DNA from: an uncultured Lachnospiraceae bacterium
GTDB taxonomy: Bacteria > Bacillota > Clostridia > Lachnospirales > Lachnospiraceae
DNA: 64,000 nucleotides
Assembly (NCBI GenBank): GCA_902794825.1
Contig: CADBIU010000012.1
Location: 61,923-125,922 of the forward strand
Reading direction: 5' to 3'
Under the pieces are notes generated by a model. The model was not told the origin of the DNA, did not search any database, and worked only from the letters and a program-made list of their open reading frames with translations. Shown piece after piece: positions 18,102-26,653 of the stretch; positions within the stretch are counted from its first letter, which is position 1; every line of letters starts with the position of its first letter. Both the position numbers and the translations under genes were made by a program.

Positions 18102-18989
18102 TCACATTCGGGAAGGCAGGAGCCTGTGAAAACCTTCTCCGTTTCTGCCGTAATGATAGACGGCGTCAGTAAGGACATCTCCAGGTTCTACTTGTGTCCT
18201 GTTTACCTCTTTTACGATCTGAAGGAGCAGCTCCGGATCCTGCCCGCTGTCGGTCACGAGGATCAGTTCATTTACAGAACTGGGGAGAATGAACAGATCT
18301 TTTCCGAGCGCTGTTCCGATGCAGTCAAGAAAGCCCGGATAAAATGCGACTGCCGCTCCTCCCGCGTAATACTTGTTGCTGATCACAAACAGCTCATCGT
18401 CATTTTCATCCGTGTCCCGGGCAGAGAGGATCTCGTTCAGCTGTCTGAATGTGGGAGGTAAGATCTTTGGAGCATTCAGGATCGCCTCTTCCATAACTTC
18501 GTTTGCAGTCACGCCCCAATAGTCCAGAAACTCTTCTCTTACCTTGATACATCCGGTGCCGTAACGATCATTTGTAAAGATGATCGGGATCAGTGCAAGA
18601 TCCTCGATCTTTTTGTAGATCATTTTCCTGAGGTACTCCCTGTTGTTCTCCTCTCCTATGACCACAAGACCAAGATTTTTTCTTACACACTCATAATCAT
18701 CGATATCAATATTTCCGGGGATCGCGTCCAGATTATTCTCTTTCGCGTAATTGATCAGGCTCTCGGCAATATCTTCCGGCGCTGTTCCGTTTAAATAAGC
18801 CTCGTACAAGTCCTCAAAATAAAAGGTCGGCGCCGCCGCAGCTCCGGGAAGCTGCAGCGTGCAGCCATGGAGTCTCTTTCTGTTTTGTTTAGTTATCCTC
18901 TTAAATGTGATCTCCATCTCTTCCGGTCTGAGTCTCATAAGACACTCTTTCATTTCATCATAGAATCTGTTCTTTTTATCAGTCTTCAA
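18102..18989 (-). CDS. DUF5688 family protein
   Basis: An uncharacterised cytosolic protein of 295 residues. The C-terminal half matches the DUF5688 pattern: LFVISNKYYAGGAAVAFYPG, then LGKDLFILPSSVNELILV, and EVNRTQVEPGDVLTDAVYHY at the end. The frame opens at 19052, but that point lies inside the efp terminator; AAGGAGA seven bases before a TTG at 18989 gives the likely start (TTG AAG ACT GAT). The family is common in Lachnospiraceae, often in many copies, and has no assigned role. The gene stands alone between efp and tRNA-Arg. Confidence 0.8.
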   Translation of the reverse strand: MKTDKKNRFYDEMKECLMRLRPEEMEITFKRITKQNRKRLHGCTLQLPGAAAAPTFYFEDLYEAYLNGTAPEDIAESLINYAKENNLDAIPGNIDIDDYECVRKNLGLVVIGEENNREYLRKMIYKKIEDLALIPIIFTNDRYGTGCIKVREEFLDYWGVTANEVMEEAILNAPKILPPTFRQLNEILSARDTDENDDELFVISNKYYAGGAAVAFYPGFLDCIGTALGKDLFILPSSVNELILVTDSGQDPELLLQIVKEVNRTQVEPGDVLTDAVYHYGRNGEGFHRLLPSRM

Positions 18990-19020
18990 AATACTCTCCT
19001 TATCAAATACAGATGTGCAA

Positions 19021-19059
19021 TAAAAAAGACAATGGGAATAAACCTTTCCCATTGTCTTT
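19021..19059 (-). terminator. efp terminator
   Basis: AAAGACAATGGGAA and TTCCCATTGTCTTT form a 14-bp stem with a seven-base loop, followed on the minus strand by TTTTTTATTG. It lies about 37 bases past the efp stop. Confidence 0.9.
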
Positions 19060-19095
19060 CAGCATTATCATGATTTGAAAAGTATTCGCGTACTC

Positions 19096-19653
19096 TTAAG
19101 CTCTGGACAGATACTCGCCGGTTCTTGTGTCGATCTTGATCACATCGCCGATGTTGCAGAACAGCGGCACGCTCACTGTAGCGCCTGTCTCAACTGTAGC
19201 AGGCTTTGTGGCGCCGGTAGCTGTGTTGCCCTTGAAGCCGGGCTCCGTCTCCGTGATCTCAAGTTCCACGAACATCGGAGGCTCCATGCTGAACACGTTT
19301 CCATTGTAGGATACGAGTTTGACCATGTCATTTTCCTTGACGAACTTCATGTTGTCGCCGACCACATCCTTGCCGAGGCTGATCTGATCATAGGTCTCTG
19401 TATCCATGTAAGCATAAAGGTCGCCATCAGCATACAGATACTGATACTCTTTCCTGTCGATCCTTGCCTGAGGGAATTTCTCAGTGGGGCGGAAAGTCGT
19501 CTCTGTAACACCGCCATTGATCACATCTTTTAACTTTGTTCTTACAAACGCGGCGCCCTTGCCGGGTTTGACGTGCTGGAATTCGATGATCTCCAGTACT
19601 GTTCCGTCCTTTTCAATCGTAATGCCGTTTCTGAAATCACTTGCAGAAATCAT
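19096..19653 (-). CDS. efp: translation elongation factor P
   Basis: EF-P rescues ribosomes stalled at polyproline. The 185-residue protein has the three expected domains. The tip loop [12 protein letters not shown] near residue 30 holds the lysine that is modified in many bacteria. The C-terminal signature [19 protein letters not shown] is complete. A promoter (19693-19721) and terminator (19021-19059) flank it, so it is probably monocistronic. Confidence 0.98.
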   Translation of the reverse strand: MISASDFRNGITIEKDGTVLEIIEFQHVKPGKGAAFVRTKLKDVINGGVTETTFRPTEKFPQARIDRKEYQYLYADGDLYAYMDTETYDQISLGKDVVGDNMKFVKENDMVKLVSYNGNVFSMEPPMFVELEITETEPGFKGNTATGATKPATVETGATVSVPLFCNIGDVIKIDTRTGEYLSRA

Positions 19654-19692
19654 AAAGATACCTCCTGATGTATTCGCGTCTAATACTAATTT

Positions 19693-19721
19693 ATTCTATA
19701 CTACAGAGCCTCATTTTTCAA
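19693..19721 (-). promoter_or_regulatory. efp promoter
   Basis: TTGAAA and TAGAAT are separated by 17 bases on the minus strand, about 45 bases upstream of the efp start codon. Confidence 0.65.
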
Positions 19722-19768
19722 CAAACAATTACAGGCCTTCCGGATGAAGTCCGTCGGGTCCGGAAAAA

Positions 19769-20227
19769 TCACTCCTCGGAGTTCAATACTTTTCTCAGTT
19801 CCTCCATAAAAGTCTCCACGTCCTTGAACTCCCTGTAAACTGACGCGAATCTGACATAAGCGACCGGGTCGAGCTTATTGATCTTAGCCATGACCAGTTC
19901 TCCGATCTGCTTGCTGGAGATCTCCTTCTCATCTCTTTCGAAGACTTCAGCCTCGATCTCGTCTACGATCTTCTTGATCTGGGCCGCGCTGACCGGCCTC
20001 TTATGGCAGGCGCGCAGGATGCCGCCCTCGATCTTGGAGCGGTCAAAGATCTCTCTGTTATTGTCCTTCTTAGTGACCATCATGGGGATCATTTCGATCT
20101 TCTCATATGTAGTGAATCTCTTGCCGCATGAATCGCAGATCCTTCTTCTGCGGATCGAATTATTATCCTCCACCGGCCTTGAATCAATTACTCTTGTGTC
20201 ATCTTTTCCGCAGTAGGGACATCTCAT
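19769..20227 (-). CDS. nrdR: transcriptional repressor NrdR
   Basis: NrdR represses ribonucleotide reductase genes when bound to ATP/dATP. The 152-residue protein has the N-terminal zinc ribbon (MRCPYCGK ... ICDSCGKRFTTYE) and the ATP-cone domain (FDRSKIEGGILRACHKRPV). No nrd gene or NrdR box was noticed in the window. It lies between the short pyruvate kinase and efp, with 75 bp to the former. Confidence 0.98.
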   Translation of the reverse strand: MRCPYCGKDDTRVIDSRPVEDNNSIRRRRICDSCGKRFTTYEKIEMIPMMVTKKDNNREIFDRSKIEGGILRACHKRPVSAAQIKKIVDEIEAEVFERDEKEISSKQIGELVMAKINKLDPVAYVRFASVYREFKDVETFMEELRKVLNSEE

Positions 20228-20302
20228 GAATCCACCTCTTCCTGAGCATCGGCGCTTTTTTACATTTCCAGTTTTTTATGATACCTTAATTCCGCTAAAG
20301 CA

Positions 20303-21349
20303 TCAACCGCGCTTTTCTCTTTCTCTTCGCCATTTAAGGCCTTCCATGGCTGTCTTAACGAGATATTCCGAGGCGCGAACGGGATACAGCCCTGAGGCTG
20401 ATTCCCCTGTGATCATGACTGCCGAAGCTCCGTCGCTGACCGCATTGAAAATATCGGACACCTCTGCCCTTGTCGGAACCGGCGAGCGGTCCATACTCGC
20501 AAGCATCTGCGTCACTACCATAAAGGGGACATCCGCCAGAAGGCATTTTTCTGAGATTTCTTTCTGTATTCTGGGCAGTATCCAAAGCGGGACAGCGTTT
20601 CCCAGATCTCCTCTTGCAATGACGACCATATCCGCAAGGGGGAGTATCTCCTCTGCGGCGCTTATTCCTTCTCTGTTCTCTATTTTGGCGAAAAGCCGGC
20701 AGTTTCCGGCACCGCACTGTGCCATTGCCTTTCTCACTTCGAGGAGATCGTTTCTGCCGCGCACAAAAGGCTGCATTACATCTGTTACGCCTGCTCCCGC
20801 GGCGCACCTGAGATTGAGCAGGTCCATCTGCGTGAGAGTATTCCCTGTGACAGACATGCCCTCGACCGCGATACTCTTCCGGCTCAGGACAGGACCTCCC
20901 GTGAGCACAGACGCCCGGATTCTTCTGCAGCGGGCCGCTTCATCTTTCTTCTCAAGACGAAGTCGGATCTTTCCGTCGTCGATCATGACGACCATTCCGG
21001 GCTCATAATGGTCGAAGATCTCACAGGGAACCGGGATCGAGTCGGAATCCTGCGGGGTGTCGTCTTTTACTGACAGAAGAACAGTATCCCCAAAATCCGC
21101 TGTAAATCCTTCTTTCACTATGCCGATCCGCAGTTCAGGCCCCTGCATGTCGATAAGCAGCGACGGCCTGACCCCCTCCAGTGCTGAAGCTCTGTGAAAT
21201 GCTTCGATCATGGGAGCGCTGTCATCAAGTGTGCCATGGGACAGATTAAGTCTCATGCCGGTTATCCCGGCGGCAAACATTTGTCTGAGCACCTCTGTCT
21301 CCCTGCAGGATGGTCCAAGTGTTCCGTATGTTTCCAAATCCTTTTTCAT
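20303..21349 (-). CDS. short pyruvate kinase-like protein without C-terminal domain
   Basis: The 348-residue protein covers only the TIM barrel and B domain of pyruvate kinase. Active-site features are kept: GMRLNLSHG near residue 31, DMQGPELRIG, FAKIENREG with the catalytic lysine and glutamate, VIARGDLG, VVTQMLASM and PTRAEVSDIFNAVSDG. Classical enzymes are about 470-590 residues and end with an allosteric C domain, absent here; the protein stops soon after the barrel. It may be a non-allosteric kinase or a paralogue of a full-length enzyme elsewhere. It ends 75 bp before nrdR. Confidence 0.85.
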   Translation of the reverse strand: MKKDLETYGTLGPSCRETEVLRQMFAAGITGMRLNLSHGTLDDSAPMIEAFHRASALEGVRPSLLIDMQGPELRIGIVKEGFTADFGDTVLLSVKDDTPQDSDSIPVPCEIFDHYEPGMVVMIDDGKIRLRLEKKDEAARCRRIRASVLTGGPVLSRKSIAVEGMSVTGNTLTQMDLLNLRCAAGAGVTDVMQPFVRGRNDLLEVRKAMAQCGAGNCRLFAKIENREGISAAEEILPLADMVVIARGDLGNAVPLWILPRIQKEISEKCLLADVPFMVVTQMLASMDRSPVPTRAEVSDIFNAVSDGASAVMITGESASGLYPVRASEYLVKTAMEGLKWRREREKRG

Positions 21350-21381
21350 GAATTTCCGGCCTCCGGCGTCATCGGTAAAAT

Positions 21382-21410
21382 GCGGCCGTAAGATTTGATC
21401 TTACGACCGC
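21382..21410 (-). terminator. terminator of the lysozyme gene
   Basis: GCGGTCGTAAGAT and ATCTTACGGCCGC form a 13-bp stem (one G-U) with a three-base loop on the minus strand, followed by ATTTTACC. It lies 25 bases past the lysozyme stop. Confidence 0.7.
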
Positions 21411-21435
21411 AGTCTGGTTCGGTATTACTGTTTAA

Positions 21436-22668
21436 TCATTCCGGTTTCTCAAATACGACCTTAGGTTCACTCGGGTTACCCATCGCCGGGTCGTCGCCCA
21501 ACACAACTTCTCCCTTGCTTTCTTCACCTACTTCGAGTTTAGACGTATCAATAGTATTTCCGTTGACAGCATCGCTCGGATTATAGTCGTCAGGATTGAT
21601 CTGCGTCTCCTTGCCGGGCGTCGCAACCGATGCGGCTGAACTCTGGGAGCCTGATCCGGCTTCCTGGATCGTCTGCGCCACGTCAGAGAGCTTGTCGGGC
21701 AAAGGCAGCGGGTCGGCAGACGGTGCATTCACCGTGACTTCCTGCTCTATTTCCTTCTCGATCACAGAACTTGCGATCTCCGCATCTGAGACATTGTTCT
21801 TGTCGTTGAAGGAATTGACGCTGGTCATCTTGCCATTGCCGTCAAAGAATGTCATCTTCCCGTCGACTTCAGTCCAGCCGACCTGCATTTTCCCGGTATC
21901 CTCGTCAAAATAGTACTTGTTGCCGTTTATCTCCTGCCAGCCATACTGGAGCACTCCGTCCTCATCAGAGAAATAACTGTCTCCTTCGGCAGAAAAGAGG
22001 CCTTTCTTCAGGATCCCGTCCTGGTCGAGATAGAAGCGGTCACCGTCAAGTTCAAGCCAGCCATAGTGAAGAGAACCGTCTGTGTAATGATAAACTGTGC
22101 CGAGCTTCGTCTCGAGCCACTGATCGTACGCATAGATCTTGTATCTGTTCCAATAGGTGCCTGCCGCAAGATTGCCTCTGCTGCTCGACTGGCCGCTTCT
22201 GTCCGCCGGTCTCTCGAAATCATAACAGAACCTGTAGGCGGCGTTGTACGCGCCTTCACTTGAGTTCTCTATGTTCATCAGGTATTTATAGAGGCTCGGA
22301 TAATAACTCTTCAGTTCATGGGTCAGGTAGGAAAGCTGCCCTGCCATAGATTCGGAATCGAATCCGTGATCCCAGCAGTAATAATCAAGACCGTCCAGGC
22401 GGCCTCCCATCCACTGGCAGAGGCCGTACGCTCCGCCCCAGCTTCCCGCGCCGGGATGGAAATTGGACTCATGGCGGATATTCGCCATGATCCCGCAGGC
22501 AGCGGCCACGTTGAAGCCAAGCGTATCGGTAAGATAAAAGAATGCTGTCTCTTCGTTGCTGGCAGCCTTGGCCGGCATCGAGGGTGCAAGTGCTGCTAAA
22601 GTGATCGCAGCAGCTGCAAGCCAGGCAACTGTATATTTACCGATTCGGGAGGTCAACGCGTTTCTCAT
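21436..22668 (-). CDS. secreted lysozyme-like protein with wall-binding repeats
   Basis: A signal peptide (RIGKYTVAWLAAAAITLAAL, cleavage probably after AKA near residue 35) leads into a phage-tail-lysozyme (Phage_lysozyme2) domain at about residues 38-180: CGIMANIRHESNFHPG with the likely catalytic glutamate, then GGAYGLCQWMGGRL. Four or so choline/glucan-binding-type repeats follow (YGWLELDGDRFYLDQDG, YGWQEINGNKYYFDEDTG, VGWTEVDGKMTFFDGNG). The last 130 residues are acidic, proline-rich and probably disordered. The protein should act on peptidoglycan outside the cell. A near-consensus promoter precedes it. Confidence 0.88.
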   Translation of the reverse strand: MRNALTSRIGKYTVAWLAAAAITLAALAPSMPAKAASNEETAFFYLTDTLGFNVAAACGIMANIRHESNFHPGAGSWGGAYGLCQWMGGRLDGLDYYCWDHGFDSESMAGQLSYLTHELKSYYPSLYKYLMNIENSSEGAYNAAYRFCYDFERPADRSGQSSSRGNLAAGTYWNRYKIYAYDQWLETKLGTVYHYTDGSLHYGWLELDGDRFYLDQDGILKKGLFSAEGDSYFSDEDGVLQYGWQEINGNKYYFDEDTGKMQVGWTEVDGKMTFFDGNGKMTSVNSFNDKNNVSDAEIASSVIEKEIEQEVTVNAPSADPLPLPDKLSDVAQTIQEAGSGSQSSAASVATPGKETQINPDDYNPSDAVNGNTIDTSKLEVGEESKGEVVLGDDPAMGNPSEPKVVFEKPE

Positions 22669-22737
22669 AACAACTCCTTTGTATCATCACACACACGCAA
22701 TTTCTGTCGGAAACAGGGCAAAACAAACGCCGAATTA

Positions 22738-22766
22738 ATTATAAAGTTTCCGTTTCCAACTTGCAA
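22738..22766 (-). promoter_or_regulatory. promoter of the secreted lysozyme gene
   Basis: TTGCAA and a perfect TATAAT are separated by 17 bases on the minus strand, about 70 bases upstream of the ATG. This is one of the best sigma-A matches in the window. Confidence 0.75.
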
Positions 22767-22844
22767 CGAGTTGTTATGCTTTCGCAATCTTTTTATTATT
22801 TGTTTGTTATTTTTATATTTTTTTTATAATCTATCGTAATCATT

Positions 22845-25208
22845 TCAGTTGATGTCCATCTGCTCTTCCGCTTCCTCAGCTCTGTCGATCAGATCCTGGA
22901 TGTCGATCCTCTTGGGGTCAAGCCCCTTATAAGTATTGAATTCACAGCTGTCTACGACGCGGCTGTTCTCCGTGTCATAGACCACAAAATTAAGCCCTAT
23001 CCTCTTTATGGCATAATCCACGCCGTTTATATTCACAGAGCATGTGAGGTATCTTCCGGCGCCTCCTCCGGCTCCGCTCAGTCCTCCCTGGCTCATCACT
23101 GAATACTGCGCGCCGTCGCTGAGGGTTCCACTGCAGTACAGCTCCTTCTCTGACATCTCCTCTATGACGTTATCCGGTTCAATTACTGCGTAATAGCTCC
23201 ATCTGTAGTGGCCTCGAAGGTCCTCTTTAAGCCCGAGGTTCCAGAGCCCCTCGCATATCTTGTCGTTAAGAGAATGGGATCCGTCGTCCCTCACAGTTAT
23301 AAATACCGTATATTGCGGATTTCGGGAAAGCGCGTCGAGATAAGCGCAGATCTCCGTCTGCTTAATGGAAAGATCGCCTGTCATCGTCGACGTCACATAT
23401 TCTCTTCCTGACTGACCTGTGACCACTGCCATCGCTTTTGCATTTCTGTAGTCAAAAGAATTCAGGTCCGCCTCTGCCCGGTAAACGCCTTCCGCGTTCT
23501 CATCCTCCTTCATCTTCTGTTTTATTATCTTGTTCCCATCGTCTAACCATAGTTCAACTCTGTTATAGTTTTCATGAATATTATCGATCTTACTGACCGC
23601 AAAGGATATCGTCCCCTCGTCATAGTCGATCTTTTTCATCGTGATCTGCGATTTGGGTAAAAGCCCCTGGGCTTCCAGGAGCGCTTCATCATAGATATCG
23701 ATGTCCGCGAGCTCATTCATGAAGTTTGATTTCTTCTGCATCTCGGCGACTACTTCCGCTTCGCCGTATTTTTCCAGCAGCGTGTCTTCCGAAGAATAAA
23801 GGTTAGTGCCAAGTCCCAGCCTATTGCCTTCAATGCTGCATCCAAGCGCCGCAAGAGTTGTGGGGAACTGATCGATCGTAGAATAGAGTCTGGTTCTTGA
23901 AGGATCCTCGGGCTGCGCGTCAGCGTTCAAAAAGACCGTGTAGACCTTTCTGTCGTAATCCGCCGGAACTTCGCTGCAGAAATCGCTGTCCATGGTAAGA
24001 TGGTCGCCGCAGAGCACAATAGTCGTATTTTCATAAAAATCCTGCTGCTGCACCCATCTGACAAATTCCGAGATCTGCCTGCTCGAACACGCGATCGCAT
24101 TCGCGTAGTCGTTATCCGGATACTCATCCCTGCACAGACTGCACTTATATCCGTCTTCAAAATGAGTGTCTACGGTGAGGAGGGAAAGATTAAAGGGTTG
24201 ATCTCCCTGCGCCAGTTCCGTGATCCTGTCTCTTGCTGCATCAAATAGCTTGCAGTCTTCCATCCCCCAGAATACATAGTAGTCCTGCGGGATTATGCCT
24301 TGCTCGATCGCCCACTTATAATCGTCGATCTCGTAATTTCCATGCTGCCCAAAATACAGACGCCTTCCTCCGAATGTCGCATTGGATCCCAGCATAAAAA
24401 CATTCCTGTAACCCTCATCCTCCAGAATATCTCCAAGCGTCGTCACCTTCCGGAAGAATGTTTCCTGCGTGTTCATCTTGTTAAAAGATCCCCTGGCGTC
24501 GTAGAACTTCTCCCCGATGTCGACCTTGAGTGGAAGTCCTGCCGACTGGGCAAATATTCCGCCCATCGTAAATGTCGTCGCAGGCAGTACCCTTCCGCCG
24601 TTGAGCATCGCGCTGTCTCCCGAAAAGTTCTCGCCTTCCGCGGACAGTTCCGTGAGCTCCGGAATATTGTTGTAAGCGAACGCGCCGCCGGACGCGGAAT
24701 CGGCATAGGTCGACTCAATAGACTCCATGTATATATAGATCAGATTTCTCTTTTTTTCAGGAAATCTGATCTCAACATTTTTCGGATCCGCAAAATTATC
24801 TTCTATGAACGGAGAATCATCAAGCTGGTTCTTAATATATTCTCCAATTTCGAGCCTGTTCCAGGTGTACCCTGCGGAGCCTGCGATCAGAATAATCCCA
24901 AGGATCCCTGAAAAGAGCAGAACTTTATTCCCAAATCCTCTCAGCGCAGCCTTTATATATAAAAAACATGCGAGGCCGGTCAGCGCCAATGCGGGTATGA
25001 TACTGCTCAGGACACCTTTAAGTATGATCCCGTCTCCTGTCCCCTCCAGGGGCGCTTTGAGCTGAAATATCATCTCTTCGATCTGCAGGCCGTTCCATGT
25101 TAAAAACATCCAGCGGACCAAAAAGACAAGGATCCAGCCGGCAAAGAGGATCAGTCCCGCCAGAACAGCCAGCGCTATATCTTTTTTTGACATTCTGTTT
25201 CTCTTCAT
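22845..25208 (-). CDS. LTA synthase/OpgB-like membrane phosphoglycerol transferase with ILEI-like C-terminal domain
   Basis: Three N-terminal membrane segments (about residues 12-35, 62-87, 95-114) precede an extracellular alkaline-phosphatase-fold domain at about 150-480. Metal and catalytic features are MESIEST near residue 161, the nucleophile threonine in PATTFTMGG near residues 209-217 (close to the OpgB GTGFTIAG pattern), and CGDHLTMDSDF at 400-410. Such enzymes transfer glycerophosphate from phosphatidylglycerol to envelope glycans or lipoteichoic acid. Residues 615-765 are extra: FITVRDDGSHSLND, then INGVDYAIKRIGLNFVVYD and VVDSCEFNTYKG, which resemble the ILEI/FAM3 fold. The acceptor is unknown. 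The start has a GGAG site; no partner gene is adjacent. Confidence 0.85.
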   Translation of the reverse strand: MKRNRMSKKDIALAVLAGLILFAGWILVFLVRWMFLTWNGLQIEEMIFQLKAPLEGTGDGIILKGVLSSIIPALALTGLACFLYIKAALRGFGNKVLLFSGILGIILIAGSAGYTWNRLEIGEYIKNQLDDSPFIEDNFADPKNVEIRFPEKKRNLIYIYMESIESTYADSASGGAFAYNNIPELTELSAEGENFSGDSAMLNGGRVLPATTFTMGGIFAQSAGLPLKVDIGEKFYDARGSFNKMNTQETFFRKVTTLGDILEDEGYRNVFMLGSNATFGGRRLYFGQHGNYEIDDYKWAIEQGIIPQDYYVFWGMEDCKLFDAARDRITELAQGDQPFNLSLLTVDTHFEDGYKCSLCRDEYPDNDYANAIACSSRQISEFVRWVQQQDFYENTTIVLCGDHLTMDSDFCSEVPADYDRKVYTVFLNADAQPEDPSRTRLYSTIDQFPTTLAALGCSIEGNRLGLGTNLYSSEDTLLEKYGEAEVVAEMQKKSNFMNELADIDIYDEALLEAQGLLPKSQITMKKIDYDEGTISFAVSKIDNIHENYNRVELWLDDGNKIIKQKMKEDENAEGVYRAEADLNSFDYRNAKAMAVVTGQSGREYVTSTMTGDLSIKQTEICAYLDALSRNPQYTVFITVRDDGSHSLNDKICEGLWNLGLKEDLRGHYRWSYYAVIEPDNVIEEMSEKELYCSGTLSDGAQYSVMSQGGLSGAGGGAGRYLTCSVNINGVDYAIKRIGLNFVVYDTENSRVVDSCEFNTYKGLDPKRIDIQDLIDRAEEAEEQMDIN

Positions 25209-25317
25209 TAATTCTCCAAAGCAGTTATTATGATTAGACTATCCAAACTATTATAGACTCGAATTTCCTGAAAATCCACAGTAGTTTTCATGTTTATGTA
25301 TTACATAAAGAAAAGAA

Positions 25318-25366
25318 AAAGCCCATAAAACAAAGGAGCGTCAGTTGCCTTTGATTTCTGGGCTTT
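25318..25366 (-). terminator. terminator after tRNA-Gly
   Basis: AAAGCCCA (25318-25325) pairs with TGGGCTTT (25359-25366), with an inner CAAAGG/CCTTTG helix. On the minus strand TTTTTCTTTTC follows. It lies just past the tRNA-Gly 3' end. Confidence 0.75.
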
Positions 25367-25374
25367 CATCTGAG

Positions 25375-25445
25375 AGCAGGTAGCGGGAATCGAACCCGTC
25401 TCCCCAGCTTGGGAAGCTGGTATTCTACCGATGAACTATACCTGC
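25375..25445 (-). tRNA. tRNA-Gly (anticodon CCC)
   Basis: Acceptor GCAGGTA pairs with TACCTGC, anticodon stem CCAGC/GCTGG encloses TTCCCAA (anticodon CCC, codon GGG), and the T-arm is CGGGTTCGATTCCCG. CCA is not encoded. It has its own promoter and terminator. Confidence 0.95.
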
Positions 25446-25460
25446 GTATCGACGAATAAT

Positions 25461-25488
25461 ATTATAACAGAAAAAACGGGCTTTGCAA
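25461..25488 (-). promoter_or_regulatory. tRNA-Gly promoter overlapping the fructokinase terminator
   Basis: TTGCAA (25483-25488) and TATAAT (25461-25466) are 16 bases apart on the minus strand, and the tRNA begins 15 bases after the -10. The -35 hexamer lies within the descending arm and loop edge of the fructokinase terminator hairpin. Confidence 0.65.
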
Positions 25489-25506
25489 GTAAATTTGCAA
25501 AGCCCG
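25477..25506 (-). terminator. fructokinase terminator
   Basis: CGGGCTTTGC and GCAAAGCCCG form a 10-bp stem with a ten-base loop; on the minus strand GTTTTTTCTG follows. It lies about 20 bases past the fructokinase stop. Confidence 0.85.
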
Positions 25507-25526
25507 GATCAGTCAGCAGCAATCGA

Positions 25527-26513
25527 TCATCTGCCGGATTCCTTTATATATGCCTCAACCTGATCCACAGTGGGCATCACGCACAGCGCGCCCTTCTTGG
25601 TTGTGACAAGAGAGGCTGCCGCATTGGCAAAAGTGAGAAGTTCGTGAAGATGCTCTTCATTATCAAGTCCGTCGATCCCGTACTTAAGGACATGCAGCAG
25701 CGCGCTCGCGCAGAATGTATCGCCTGCGCCGGTAGTCTCAATGGTATTGGGATTAAGGAAACCTGCCTCATAGACTTCCTTGCCGCCGCAGTAAGCCTTG
25801 GAGCCGTCGGGTCCGAATGTCGCGAATACAAGCGGAATGTGATACTGATCAATGATCTTGTGGATTCCCTTGTCAAGATCCTCTTCACCTGTCATGAAAG
25901 TGATCTCATTGTCAGAGATCTTAAGGATATCACACTTGGTCAGGCCAAAAGCGATCTTCTCTTTTGCTTTCTCTTCGCTGCTCCAGAGCGGAGGGCGGAG
26001 GTTGGGATCAAATGAGATCAGGCAGCCGGCTTCCTTCGCGATCTCAAGCGCCTTGAGCGTAGCCTTCTCAACGGTGTCGTGAGTCATGGAAAGAGTACCC
26101 AGATGGAAGATCTTCGCGCTTTCGATCAGATCGCGGTGTTTCTCAACTTCGTCAGCCGTAAGCATGACATCTGCGCCGGGATTTCTGTAGAATGAGAAGT
26201 CCCTGTCTCCGTTAGGAAGCTTTTCCACAAATGCAAGGGTCGTATGGATCTCATCGTCCATCTCAAGGCCGCTCATATCAATGCCCTCTCCCTCAGTCTT
26301 GGACTTAAGGAGTCTTCCGAACATATCATTGCCGACTTTTCCGATGAAAGCAGTTTTCTTTCCGGCTTTGTTCAGCATAGCAAGAACATTGCAGGGAGCT
26401 CCGCCGGGATTCGCCTCAAACAGGTTGTTGCCCTGTTCACTCAGGCCGTTCTGTGTAAAGTCGATCAAAAGTTCGCCAAGCGCCGTTACATCGATTTTCT
26501 TTTCAGTGCTCAT
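25527..26513 (-). CDS. PfkB-family carbohydrate kinase, probable fructokinase
   Basis: A ribokinase-fold sugar kinase of 328 residues. The first PfkB region is GGAPCNVLAMLNKAG with GKVGNDMFG near residues 37-65, and the second is ETTGAGDTFCASALL with the catalytic aspartate near residue 268. FSFYRNPGADVML and the overall pattern fit fructokinases that make fructose 6-phosphate from ATP and fructose, but no sugar transporter or hydrolase lies next to it to confirm the substrate. It is flanked by its own promoter and terminator, with an 11-bp direct repeat at the promoter. Confidence 0.85.
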   Translation of the reverse strand: MSTEKKIDVTALGELLIDFTQNGLSEQGNNLFEANPGGAPCNVLAMLNKAGKKTAFIGKVGNDMFGRLLKSKTEGEGIDMSGLEMDDEIHTTLAFVEKLPNGDRDFSFYRNPGADVMLTADEVEKHRDLIESAKIFHLGTLSMTHDTVEKATLKALEIAKEAGCLISFDPNLRPPLWSSEEKAKEKIAFGLTKCDILKISDNEITFMTGEEDLDKGIHKIIDQYHIPLVFATFGPDGSKAYCGGKEVYEAGFLNPNTIETTGAGDTFCASALLHVLKYGIDGLDNEEHLHELLTFANAAASLVTTKKGALCVMPTVDQVEAYIKESGR

Positions 26514-26585
26514 ATTTCTATCACCCTTTCCGATTAGTCAAAGCGAGCTCCTCAGTACCGGCCCGCACTACTACCTATCGTGATT

Positions 26586-26631
26586 ATTTTACAACATACG
26601 CGGCTATTTCGTCTACTTTTCGTCTACTTTT
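26586..26631 (-). promoter_or_regulatory. fructokinase promoter with tandem direct repeat
   Basis: TAGACG and TAAAAT are 18 bases apart on the minus strand, about 75 bases upstream of the fructokinase ATG. The -35 sits in a perfect tandem repeat of AAAAGTAGACG (two 11-bp units, 26610-26631), a possible operator. Confidence 0.45.
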
Positions 26632-26653
26632 GCCAAAAATAATGGTTATGCAG

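Noticed and set aside
21436-22668. Prophage remnant
   Set aside because: The lysozyme domain is of phage type, but the gene has a signal peptide and wall-binding repeats, and there are no other phage genes or att sites.
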